A stretch of 64,000 nt of DNA from Atriophallophorus winterbourni. Taxonomy: Eukaryota > Platyhelminthes > Trematoda > Plagiorchiida > Microphallidae. Below are positions 9,627 to 21,800 of the stretch, in pieces (within the stretch, counting starts at the first letter, position 1; each line of letters opens with the position of its first letter). The stretch lies in assembly GCA_013407085.1 (NCBI GenBank), contig JACCGJ010020169.1:62001-126000 (forward strand). Direction: 5' to 3'. The notes beneath the pieces were generated by a model that was given only the letters and a program-made list of their open reading frames with translations, ran no database searches and was not told where the DNA came from. The translations under genes were made by a program, and so were the position numbers.

Positions 9627-11826
9627 GGTGGTTCGACGAGTAGATAAATTGGCCCTGAGTAAAACGCTGGTGCAGATTCCGAATTTTCAGATGGACAACA
9701 TAAGTCCTGACGCGCAATGGAACGAACTTGTAGGTTTCCTGAAACTGAAGATAGACGAGAACTCACAGATCGTTCAGAAAAGGTGCGTCCATGAACTTCG
9801 TTTTGTTGTCCGCAGCAGAACAAAAAAGTGGATAGCAATGAAGCGAGCAGCGTGGGTGCAGCACAAAGCCAACAATACTTCTACTTCTTGGCAACAGTTC
9901 CGTATGTTACGCAACAAAGTGACTGCACTTATTCGAGAGGATAAGGAAGCGCACCAATTGATGCTGCTGTCAAAAATGGAACGCAACCCAAAATTACTAT
10001 ACAAAATCATGAACGCGAAAGCGAAAGTCAAACCAGGTATTTTTCCCATCCAGAATGGTGAAAAACTTACTGAAACAGCGTTGGAAACCGCAAATGCTCT
10101 AGCAGTTTACTACTCTAAAGTGTTCGTTCCAAAGGTTTGAGGGGAACGTTTTGAGTATTCAATCGAACCAGGAATCGAAACATTGTGCGATATTTCGATA
10201 ACTCCAATGATTGTTGCAAGTCATTCACTCAAACTAAATGTAAGAAAATCCCCAGGAGCGGATGGCATCACACCGGATGTGCTCAGGTTCTGTCACCGTC
10301 AGCTTTGTGAACCGCTCTCCAGCCTGTTTAACTATTCGTTGCTTAAGGGAGTTGTACCGAAAGATTGGAAGTCCGGCGTAATAACACCTATCTTCAAAGG
10401 CGGTTGCCGATCTGACGCTGGAAATTATCGTCCCGTCACACTTTTACCTGTAATTGCTAAGCTCATGGAACGTATAGTCTCGAAAAGAATGGTTGCACAC
10501 TTTGAATCGCAGAATTTGTTTTCGCCAGCGCAGCATGGATTTCGATCTCATCGCTCGTGTCTAACGAATCTTCTCATAACGCTAGACGACTGGACAAAGG
10601 AGTTGGATATAAGTTCTTGCATCCACGTCTGTTACCTAGACATTTCGAAAGCTTTTGACACAGTCAATCATCATTTGCTTCTTCAAAAACTGATGCGTTT
10701 AGGAATATGTGATCCACTCCTCTCATGGTTGTGCGACTATCTTTCAGATCGCGACGCCCAAGTTAAAGTTAACGGAACGCTATCCCAAACGTTCAAAACC
10801 ACCAGTGGAGTCCCACAGGGATCTGTGCTAGGCCCGCTCCTCTTTCTGCTGTACATAAATGATTTACCCCCCCCCCTCATATCGTCCAAAATAGTCCTGT
10901 TCGCGGATGACATGAAAATTTGGACGCCAATAAGTTCTGCAGAGGATTGTGAGAAACTGCAAATGGATTTGGACAGCGTGTCGAATTGGGCGGTCATGAA
11001 TGACATGTCATTTAACATACAGAAATGTAAGATGCTCCATCTTGGCAAGAATGTTCCTTGGACATATCGATTAGGAACGGAAAACCTAGCATGGAGCTCA
11101 TTGGAGAAAGATCTTGGAGTGTGGATTAGCGGGAACCTGAAGAGCACAGCGCACTGCCAGAACATATATCGACGGGTAAACAGATTGTTGGGTATCTTTC
11201 GAAGAATATTTGGAAGATTCTCTCTGGTAACGTTACCAAGGATAATGAATGTCTACCTTCGCCCTACGATGGAGTATGCGGTAGAGGTCTGGGCTCCTTG
11301 GCTGCGAAAAGATATTGCTCTCTTCGATAAAATCTATCATAGAGCAACAAAGTTAGTGATTGGTCTTCGCAATGTGCCGTACACCGAAAGATTGCAACGT
11401 CTGGGTCTATGCGACTTTACCCAAAGGAGGATACGACGCGATATTATCCTCACATATAGAATTGTGTCTACTGAAGGACATCCACTAAAACACTTGCTCG
11501 ATGTGTGTGATAGGAAAGTGACACGCGGACATACCTTATCCCTCTACGTTCCAAGTTCCCGTATTGATTGTCGGCGCCATTTTTTCGCCGTACGTGCTAT
11601 ATTTCTTTGGAATTCCCTACCCCAACATGTGGTGGACTCTCCTTGCCTGGCGGTGTTTGAAGCTAAATTGGACTTACATATGCAAAAGAATAACATTCGT
11701 GAGCCATACATTTGATATTCACTATTGATTTTATACTATTGTAATTTTCATGTTTTATTCATACCGTAATCCTGTGGTGTTGTATAGTATTAACTTTTTT
11801 AACCATAAATCCTTGAATCCTTGAAA
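9627..11826 (+). mobile_element. LINE C, 5'-truncated, nested in LINE B
   Basis: A second CR1-like copy begins shortly after LINE B's FADD block and starts late in the endonuclease/RT linker, so it is 5'-truncated. It ends at 11826 with AACCATAAATCCTTGAATCC and TTGAA, the typical family tail in a slightly altered unit. LINE B's RT thumb then resumes. A 16-bp direct repeat (AATCGCTTGTTCCGAA at 9590-9605 and 9608-9623) marks the left junction. Confidence 0.85.
9640..11715 (+). pseudogene. LINE C ORF2, reverse transcriptase, one nonsense codon
   Basis: An open frame of about 690 codons broken only by TGA at 10138-10140. Both halves are in the same frame. Motifs: SRTKKWIAMKRAAW, NPKLLYKIMN, VRKSPGADGITPDVL, WKSGVITPIFKGG, NYRPVTLLPVIAK, HGFRSHRSCLTNLL, CYLDISKAFDTVNH, TSGVPQGSVLGPLLFLLYINDL, VLFADDMKIW, then the thumb and C-terminal blocks KDLGVWISG, WAPWLRKDIALFDKIYHRAT and a final CRRHFFAVRAIFLWNSLP. 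All catalytic residues are present. The endonuclease is missing because of 5' truncation, so this copy could not have moved by itself. Confidence 0.88.
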
Positions 11827-12513
11827 GCGTGGAATGTTTGCGCTTACAAAGCGATTTGGATCTATTGAACAGCTGGTCGGAGAGAAATAAACTTCCATTC
11901 AACTTCCGAAAGTGTAAAATGTTGCAAATAGGCAAAGATTTTCCATTCTCATAAACCTTGGACCAAATCAACTGGAATGGACAACCAAAGAAAAAGACCT
12001 CGGCATATGGATTAGTGGAAGTCTGAAGTTTAGCATGCAATGCGAAGCAGTGTACAACCGAGCTAGCCGCATGCTAGGTATGCTTCGGCGTATTTTCGGA
12101 TATTTTTTCCGGTAATCATTCTCCATGCTCATAAATACGTATATTAACCCGGTGATGGATTACTCAGTGCAAGCTTGGGCACCGTGGCTACAAAAGGACA
12201 TCAAGCGGCTCGAGAGGATTTATCACAGAGCAACTAAAATGGTTGGCTGCCTCCGCAACCTACCATATGATAATCGACTTGAGCAGCTTAATTTGGATAT
12301 ACTGCTTCGCAGAAGGGATCGATTCGATCTAATACTAACCTACAAAATAATGAACTCCAAGGCACACCCTCTGAGGCATCTATTTCGCCTCCGGTCAAGC
12401 CATGCCACACGTACTCACCCATTTGCATTTGATATTCCACATTCCCACCGGAAATGCCGTCGGTTCTTCTATTCGGTGCGCGTTTGTTTCTTATGGAACT
12501 CCCTACCGTGAGA
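11827..12513 (+). pseudogene. LINE B ORF2, C-terminal part after nested LINE C
   Basis: Continues LINE B's RT after the LINE C insertion: LRLQSDLDLLNSW, KLPFNFRKCKMLQIGK, a frameshift near 11950, then KEKDLGIWISGSLK, CEAVYNRASRMLGMLRRIFG, a stop near 12113, and a long open stretch from 12125: INPVMDYSVQAWAPWLQKDI, ERIYHRATKMV, LTYKIMN, HPLRHLF, CRRFFYSVRVCFLWNSLP. These are the conserved C-terminal blocks of the family. Joined to 7530-9626 it would complete one ORF2, which supports the nested order. Confidence 0.85.
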
Positions 12514-12808
12514 TGTTGTCCAATCATCTAGTGAGAGGATTTTCAGGAACAAATTGGATTTATTTATGCGTAGTAATTCCACCCTACATCCCGTTTATAT
12601 AACATGATTTTTTTCCAAACGAATATTTTTTACCCATCATACCGCCATAATACATGGTATTTTTTGCAACTACAAAACTGACGATCTTTCTAAAGACTCA
12701 ATATTTTTTGTATGTATATATATATTCATTGTCCTTATACGAACATCCTGTGGTTTACAGCTACGAGCTTTTTATACCATAAATTCTTGAATCTTGAATC
12801 TTGAATCT
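12514..12808 (+). other. LINE B 3' UTR, stem-loop and tail
   Basis: AT-rich 3' UTR. Near its end, TGTGGT and TACCATA can pair around an inner AGCT/AGCT hairpin. ATACCATAAATT and repeated TTGAATC units follow, ending at about 12808. Satellite resumes directly with AGTGTATTATTGC. The same terminal structure is seen in LINEs C, E, G, H and L. Confidence 0.7.
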
Positions 12809-15800
12809 AGTGTATTATTGCACATTCAGTTATAATGAAGACGTTATTTTTGTCTTAGTATTTGATATGATTTTAGCATTCATGGTGCTGGTTGAAATAC
12901 ATAGGCTTGTTTGATAATCATCAGATTACTTGTATGTAAAACTAACCAAGATTATTTTCGAATTGCATGGGAATTTACGAATAGGTATATTGTTCAGACA
13001 TGACTCGTTTAATCGTTAGGAGTTGCGTCATTCCAGTCTGCTGCCTCTGCAAACGCGCGTTAAAGTTTGAAACATTAAACAGTGAGTTTTTTGCTTACAT
13101 AATCAATAACGTCACTCGCTTTATTGACATTGATGTGATGTTAATGTATAGTGCATTCCTAATGTAATATTGCCCATTCAGTTAACATGAAGACTCTATT
13201 CTTGTCTTAGTATTTCATATGATTTTAGCATTCATGGTGCTGGTTAAAATACATAGACTTGTTTGATAATCATCAGATTACTTGTTAGTAAAACTAACCA
13301 AGATTATTTTCGAATTGCATGGGAATTCACGAATGGCGATATTTCTCACACCGGACTCGTTTAAACGTATGAGTTGCGTAATTCCGGTCTGCTGCATCTT
13401 CAAGCTCGCGCGTTTTGGCTTGAAACGTTCAACGGTGAGTTCTTGCTTAGATAATCAAAAACGTCAAACGGTTTATTGGCATTGATTTGATGTTAATGAA
13501 TAGTGCATTCCTAATGTAATATTGCCCATTCAGTTAACATGAAGACTTTATTTTTGTCTTAGTATTTGGTATGCTTTAAGCATTCATGGTGCTGGTTGCA
13601 ATACGTAGACTTGATTGATAATCATCAAATTACTTGCTAGTAAAACTAACCAAGATTATTTTCGAATTGCATGGGAATTCACGAATGGCGATATTGCTCA
13701 CACCGGACTCGTTTAAACGTAAGAGTTGCGTAATTCCAGTCTGCTGCATCTTCAAACTCGCGAGTTTTAGCTTGAAACGTTCAACGGTGAGTTCTTGCTT
13801 AGATAATCAAAAACGTCAAACGGTTTATTGGCATTGATTTGATGTTAATGAATAGTGCATTCTTAATGTAATATTGCCCATTCAGTTAACATGAAGACTT
13901 TATTCTTGTCTTAGTATTTGATATGATATTAGCATTTATGTTGCTGGTTAAAATACATAGACTTGTTTGATAATCATCAGATTACTTGTATGTATAACTA
14001 ACCAAGATTATTTTTGAATTGCATGGGAATTCACGAATAGGGATATTGTTCAGACATGACTCGTTTAACCGGTAGGAGTTGCGTCATTCCAGTCTGCTTC
14101 ATCTTTAAACGCGCGTTTCAGCTTGGAACATTCAACGATGAGTTCTTGCTCACATCATCAAAAACGTCAAATGGTTTATTAGCATTGATTTGATGTTAAA
14201 GTATAGTGCATTCTTAAGGTATTATTGCCCATTCAGTTAACATGAAGACTTTATTTTTGTTTTAATATTTGGTATGCTTTAAGCATTCATGGTGCTGGTT
14301 GCAATACGTAGACTTGATTGATAATCATCAAATTACTTGCTAGTAAAACTAACCAAGATTATTTTCGAATTGCATGGGAATTCACGAATGGCGATATTGC
14401 TCACACCGGACTCGTTTAACCGGTAGGAGTTGCGTCATTCCAGTCTGCTTCATCTTTAAACGCGCGTTTCAGCTTGGAACATTCAACGATGAGTTCTTGC
14501 TCACATCATCAAAAACGTCAAATGGTTTATTAGCATTGATTTGATGTTAAAGTATAGTGCATTCCTAATGTATTATAGCCCATTAAGTTAACATGAAGAC
14601 TTTATTTTTGTCTTAGTATTTGGTATGCTTTAAGCATTCATGTTGCTGGTTAAAATACATAGACTTGTTTGATAATCATCAGATTACTTGTATGTATAGC
14701 TAACCAAGATTATTTTTGAATTGCATGGGAATTCACGAATAGGGATTTTGTTCAGACATGACTCGTTTAATCGGTAGGAGTTGCGTCCTTCCAGTCTGCT
14801 GCATCTTTAAACGCGCGTTTCAGCTTGGAACATCCAACGATGAGTTCTTGCTCACATCATCAAAAACGTCAAATGGTTTATTAGCATTGATTTGATGTTA
14901 AAGTATAGTGCATTCCTAATGTATTATAGCCCATTCAGTTAACATGAAGACTTTATTTTTGTCTTAGTATTTGGTATGCTTTAAGCATTCATGGTGCTGG
15001 TTGCAATACGTAGACTTGTTTGATAATCATCAAATTACTTGTTAGTAAAACTAACCAAGATTATTTTCGAATTGCATGGGAATTCACGAATAGGGATATT
15101 GTTCAGACATGGACTCGTTTAATCGTTAGGAGTTGCGTCATTCCAGTCTGCTGCATCTGCAAACGCGCGTTTCAGCTTGAACGTTCAACGGTGAGTTCTT
15201 GCTTAGATAATCAAAAACGTCAAACGGTTTATTGGCATTGATTTGATGTTAATGAATAGTGCATTCCTAATGTAATATTGCCCATTCAGTTAACATGAAG
15301 ACTTTATTCTTGTCTTAGTATTTCATATGATTTTAGCATTCATGGTGCTGGTTAAAATACATAGACTTGTTTGATAATCATCAGATTACTTGTATGTATA
15401 ACTAACCAAGATTATTTTTGAATTGCATGGGAATTCACGAATAGGGATATTGTTCAGACATGACTCGTTTAATCGGTAGGAGTTGCGTCATTCCAGTCTG
15501 CTGCATCTTTAAACGCGCGTTTCAGCTTGGAACATTCAACGATGAGTTCTTGCTCACATCATCAAAAACGTCAAATGGTTTATTAGCATTGATTTGATGT
15601 TAAAGTATAGTGCATTCTTAATGTATTATTGCCCATTCAGTTAACATGAAGACTTTATTTTCGTCTTAGTATTTGGTATGCTTTAAGCATTCATGGTGCT
15701 GGTTGCAATACGTAGACTTGTTTGATAATCATCAAATTACTTGTTAGTAAAACTAACCAAGATTATTTTCGAATTGCATGGGAATTCACGAATGGCGATA

Positions 15801-18800
15801 TTGCTCACACCGGACTCGTTTAAACGTAAGAGTTGCGTAATTCCAGTCTGCTGCATCTTCAAACTCGCGAGTTTTAGCTTGAAACGTTCAACGGTGAGTT
15901 CTTGCTTAGATAATCAAAAACGTCAAACGGTTTATTGGCATTGATTTGATGTTAATGAATAGTGCATTCCTAATGTAATATTGCCCATTCAGTTAACATG
16001 AAGACTTTATTCTTGTCTTAGTATTTCATATGATTTTAGAATTCATGGTGCTGGTTAAAATACATAGACTTGTTTGTTATTCATCGGATTACTTGTATGT
16101 ATAACTAACCAAGATTATTTTTGAATTGCATGGGAATTCACGAATAGGGATATTGTTCAGACATGACTCGTTTAATCGGTAGGAGTTGCGTCATTCCAGT
16201 CTGCTGCATCTTTAAACGCGCGTTTCAGCTTGGAACTTTCAACGATGAGTTCTTGCTCACATCATCAAAAACGTCAAATGGTTTATTAGCATTGATTTGA
16301 TTTTAAAGTATAGTGCATTCCTGATGTATTATTGCCCATTCAGTTAACATGAAGACTTTATTTTTGTCTTAGTATTTGGTATGATTTAAGCATTCATGGT
16401 GCTGGTTGCAATACGTAGACTTGTTTGATAATCATCAAATTACTTGTTAGTAAAACTAACCAAGATTATTTTCGAATTGCATGGGAATTCACGAATAGGG
16501 ATATTGTTCAGACATGACTCGTTTAATCGGTAGGAGTTGCGTCATTCCAGTCTGCTGCATCTTTAAACGCGCGTTTCAGCTTGGAACATTCAACGATGAG
16601 TTCTTGCTCACATCATCAAAAACGTCAAATGGTTTATTAGCATTGATTTGATGTTAAAGTATAGTGCATTCCTAATGTATTATAGCCCATTAAGTTAACA
16701 TGAAGACTTTATTTTTGTCTTAGTATTTGGTATGCTTTAAGCATTCATGTTGCTGGTTAAAATACATAGACTTGTTTGATAATCATCAGATTACTTGTAT
16801 GTATAGCTAACCAAGATTATTTTTGAATTGCATGGGAATTCACGAATAGGGATTTTGTTCAGACATGACTCGTTTAATCGGTAGGAGTTGCGTCCTTCCA
16901 GTCTGCTGCATCTTTAAACGCGCGTTTCAGCTTGGAACATCCAACGATGAGTTCTTGCTCACATCATCAAAAACGTCAAATGGTTTATTAGCATTGATTT
17001 GATGTTAAAGTATAGTGCATTCCTAATGTATTATTGCCCATTCAGTTAACATGAAGACTATTTTTTTTGTCTTAGTATTTGGTATGATTTAGGCATTCAT
17101 GGTGCTGGTTGCAATACGTAGACTTGTTTGATAATCATCAAATTACTTGTTAGTAAAACTAACCAAGATTATTTTTGAATTGCATGTGAATTTACGAATA
17201 GGGATATTGTTCAGACATGACTCGTTTAATCGGTAGGAGTTGCGTCATTCCAGTCTGCTGCATCTTTAAACGCGCGTTTCAGCTTGGAACATCCAACGAT
17301 GAGTTCTTGCTCACATCATCAAAAACGTCAAATGGTTTATTAGCATTGATTTGATGGTAAAGTATAGTGCATTCCTAATGTATTATTGCCCATTCAGTTA
17401 ACATGAAGACTATTTTTTTGTCTTAGTATTTGGTATGATTTAGGCATCCATGGTGCTGGTTGCAATACGTAGACTTGTTTGATAATCATCAAATTACTTG
17501 TTAGTAAAACTAACCAAGATTATTTTTGAATTGCATGTGAATTTACGAATAGGGATATTGTTCAGACATGGCTCGTTTAATCGGTAGGAGTTGCGTCATT
17601 CCAGTCTGCTGCATCTTTAAACGCGCGTTTCAGCTTGGAACATTCAACGATGAGTTCTTGCTCACATCATCAAAAACGTCAAATGGTTTATTAGCATTGA
17701 TTTGATGTTAAAGTATAGTGCATTCCTAATGTATTATAGCCCATTCAGTTAACATGAAGACTTTATTTTTGTCTTAGTATTTGGTATGCTTTAAGCATTC
17801 ATGGTGCTGGTTGCAATACGTAGACTTGATTGATAATCATCAAATTACTTGTTAGTAAAACTAACCAAGATTATTTTCGAATTGCATGGGAATTCACGAA
17901 TGACGATATTGCTCACACCGGACTCGTTTAAACGTAAGAGTTGCGTAATTCCAGTCTGCTGCATCGTCAAACTCGCGCGTTTTAGCTTGAAACGTTCAAC
18001 GGTGAGTTCTTGCTTAGATAATCAAAAACGTCAAACGGTTTATTGGCATTGATTTGATGTTAATGAATATTGCATTCCTAATGTAATATTGCCCATTAAG
18101 TTAACATGAAGACTTTATTTTTGTCTTAGTATTTGGTATGCTTTAAGCATTCATGGTGCTGGTTGCAATACGTAGACTTGATTGATAATCATCAAATTAC
18201 TTGCTAGTAAAACTAACCAAGATTATTTTCGAATTGCATGGGAATTCACGAATGGCGATATTGCTCACACCGGACTCGTTTAAACGTAAGAGTTGCGTAA
18301 TTCCAGTCTGCTGCATCGTCAAACTCGCGCGTTTTAGCTTGAAACGTTCAACGGTGAGTTCTTGCTTAGATAATCAAAAACGTCAAACGGTTTATTGGCA
18401 TTGATTTGATGTTAATGAATATTGCATTCCTAATGTAATATTGCCCATTCAGTTAACATGAAGACTTTATTTTTGTCTTAGTATTTCATATGATTTTAGC
18501 ATTCATGGTGCTGGTTAAAATACATAGACTTGTTTGATAATCATCAGATTACTTGTATGTATCACTAACCAAGATTATTTTTGAATTGCATGGGAATTCA
18601 CGAATAGGGATATTGTTCAGACATGACTCGTTTAATCGGTAGGAGTTGCGTCATTCCAGTCTGCTTCATCTTTAAACGCGCGTTTCAGCTTGGAACATTC
18701 AACGATGAGTTCTTGCTCACATCATCAAAAACGTCAAATGGTTTATTAGCATTGATTTGATGTTAAAGTATAGTGCATTCTTAATGTATTATTGCCCATT

Positions 18801-21800
18801 CAGTTAACATGAAGACTTTATTTTTGTCTTAGTATTTGGTATGCTTTAGGCATTCATGGTGCTGGTTGCAATACGTAGACTTGTTTGATAATCATCAAAT
18901 TACTTGTTAGTAAAACTAACCAAGATTATTTTCGAATTGCATGGGAATTCACGAATGGCGATATTGCTCACACTGGACTCGTTTAAACGTAAGAGTTGCG
19001 TAATTCCAGTCTGCTGCATCTTCAAACTCGCGCGATTTAGCTTGAAACGTTCAACGGTGAGTTCTTGCTTAGATAATCAAAAACGTCAAACGGTTTATTG
19101 GTTTGATTTGATGTTAATGAATATTGCATTCCTAATGTAATATTGCCCATTCAGTTAACATGAAGACTTTATTCTTGTCTTAGTATTTCATATGATTTTA
19201 GCATTCATGGTGCTGGTTGCAATACGTAGACTTGATTGATAATCATCAAATTACTTGCTAGTAAAACTAACCAAGATTATTTTCGAATTGCATGGGAATT
19301 CACGAATGGCGATATTGCTCACACCGGACTCGTTTAAACGTAAGAGTTGCGTAATTCCAGTCTGCTGCATCTTCAAACTCGCGCGTTTTCGCTTGAAACG
19401 TTCAACGGTGAGTTCTTGCTTAGATAATCAAAAACGTCAAACGGTTTATTAGCATTGATTTGATGTTAATGAATATTGCATTCCTAATGTATTATTGCCC
19501 ATTCAGTTAACATGAATACTTTATTTTTGTCTAGGTATTTGGTATGCTTTAAGCATTCATGGTGCTGGTTGCAATACGTAGACTTGTTTGATAATCATCA
19601 AATTACTTGTTAGTAAAACTAACCAAGATTATTTTTGAATTGCATGTGAATTTACGAATAGGGATATTGTTCAGACATGACTCGTTTAATCGGTAGGAGT
19701 TGCGTCATTCCAGTCTGCTGCATCTTTAAACGCGCGTTTCAGCTTGGAACATTCAACGGTGAGTTCTTGCTCACATCATCAAAAACGTCAAATGGTTTAT
19801 TAGCATTGATTTGATGTTAAAGTATAGTGCATTCCTAATGTATTATTGCCCGTTCAGTTAACATGAAGACTTTATTTTTGTCTTAATATTTGGTATGCTT
19901 TAAGCATTCATGGTGCTAGTTGCAATACGTAAACTTGATTGATAATCATCAAATTACTTGCTAGTCAAACTAACCAAGATTATTTTCGAATTGCATGGGA
20001 ATTCACGAATGGCGATATTGCTCACACCGGACTCGTTTAAACGTAATAGTTGCGTAATTCCAGTCTGCTGCATCTTCAAACTCGCGCGTTTTAGCTTGAA
20101 ACGTTCAACGGTGAGTTCTTGCTTAGATAATCAAAAACGTCAAACGGTTTATTGGTTTGATTTGATGTTAATGAATATTGCATTCCTAATGTAATATTGC
20201 CCATTCAGTTAACATGAAGACTTTATTCTTGTCTTAGTATTTCATATGATTTTAGCATTCATGTTGCTGGTTAAAATACATAGACTTGTTTGATAATCAT
20301 CAGATTACTTGTATGTATAACTAACCAAGATTATTTTTGAATTGAATGGGAATTCACGAATAGGGATATTGTTCAGACATGACTCGTTTAATCGGTAGGA
20401 GTTGCGTCATTCCAGTCTGCTGCATCTTTAAACGCGCGTTTCAGCTTGGAACATTCAACGATGAGTTCTTGCTCACATCATCAAAAACGTCAAATGGTTT
20501 ATTAGCATTGATTTGATGTTAAAGTATAGTGCATTCTTAATGTATTATTGCCCATTCAGTTACCATGAAGACTTTATTTTCGTCTTAGTATTTGGTATGC
20601 TTTAGGCATTCATGGTGCTGGTTGCAATACGTAGACTTGTTTGATAATCATCAAATTACTTGTTTGTAAAACTAACCAAGATTATTTTCGAATTGCATGG
20701 GAATTCACGAATGGCGATATTGCTCACACCGGACTCGTTTAAACGTAAGAGTTGCGTAATTCCAGTCTGCTGTATCTTCAAACTCGCGCGTTTTAGCTTG
20801 AAACGTTCAACGGTGAGTTCTTGCTTAGATAATCGAAAACGTCAAACGGTTTATTGGCATTGATTTGATGTTAATGAATATTGCATTCCTAATGTTATTT
20901 TGCCCTTTCAGTTAACATGAAGACTTTATTTTTGTCTTAGTATTTGGTATGCTTTAAGCATTCATGGTGCTGGTTGCAATACGTAGACTTGATTGATAAT
21001 CATCAAATTACTTGTTAGTAAAACTAACCAAGATTATTTTTGAATTGCATGGGAATTCACGAATGGCGATATTGCTCACACTGGACTCGTTTAAACGTAA
21101 GAGTTGCGTAATTCCAGTCTGCTGCATCTTCAAACTCGCGCGTTTTAGCTTGAAACGTTCAACGGTGAGTTCTTGCTTAGATAATCAAAAACGTCAAACG
21201 GTTTATTGGCATTGACTTGATGTTAATGAATAGTGCATTCCTAATGTAATATTGCCCATTCAGTTAACATGAAGACTTTATTCTTGTTTTAGTATTTCAT
21301 ATGATTTTAGAATTCATGGTGCTGGTTAAAATACATAGACTTGTTTGATAATCATCGGATTACTTGTATGTATAACTAACCAAGATTATTTTTGAATTGC
21401 ATGGGAATTCACGAATAGGGATATTGTTCAGACATGACTCGTTTAATCGGTAGGAGTTGCGTCATTCCAGTCTGCTGCATCTTTAAACGCGCGTTTCAGC
21501 TTGGAACATTCAACGATGAGTTCTTGCTCACATTATCAAAAACATCAAATGGTTTATTAGCATTGATTTGATGTTAAAGTATAGTGCATTCTTAATGTAT
21601 TATTGCCCATTCAGTTAACATGAAGACTTTATTTTTGTCTTAGTATTTGGTATGCTTTAAGCATTCATGGTGCAGGTTGCAATAGGTAGACTTGATTGAT
21701 AATCATCAAATTACTTGCTAGTAAAACTAACCAAGATTATTTTCGAATTGCATGGGAATTCACGAATGGCGATATTGCTCACACCGGACTCGTTCAATCG

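Larger units (their letters stand above)
5541..12808 (+). mobile_element. CR1-like LINE B, near full length, inserted in satellite
   Basis: Satellite sequence stops at about 5540 and resumes at 12809, so B and everything nested in it lie inside the array. In order it holds a 5' UTR (5541-6006), ORF1 (6007-7563, interrupted by a 246-bp retroposon), ORF2 with endonuclease and RT (about 7530-9626), the nested LINE C, the ORF2 end (11827-12513) and a 3' UTR ending in ACCATAAA plus TTGAATC repeats. About 40 bp of the target monomer appears missing at the junctions. Several stops and frameshifts show it is inactive. Confidence 0.85.

Noticed and set aside
13282..13485. Conserved 67-codon open frame repeated in dozens of satellite monomers
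   Set aside because: It occurs only in A-type monomers, begins with a non-ATG codon in most, and is open because the monomers are nearly identical. B-type monomers break it and there is no sign of codon-level selection.
13960..13990. CTGATGA (reverse strand) in B-type satellite monomers as a hammerhead ribozyme core
   Set aside because: No GAAA box follows at a suitable distance and no stem II forms with the downstream sequence.
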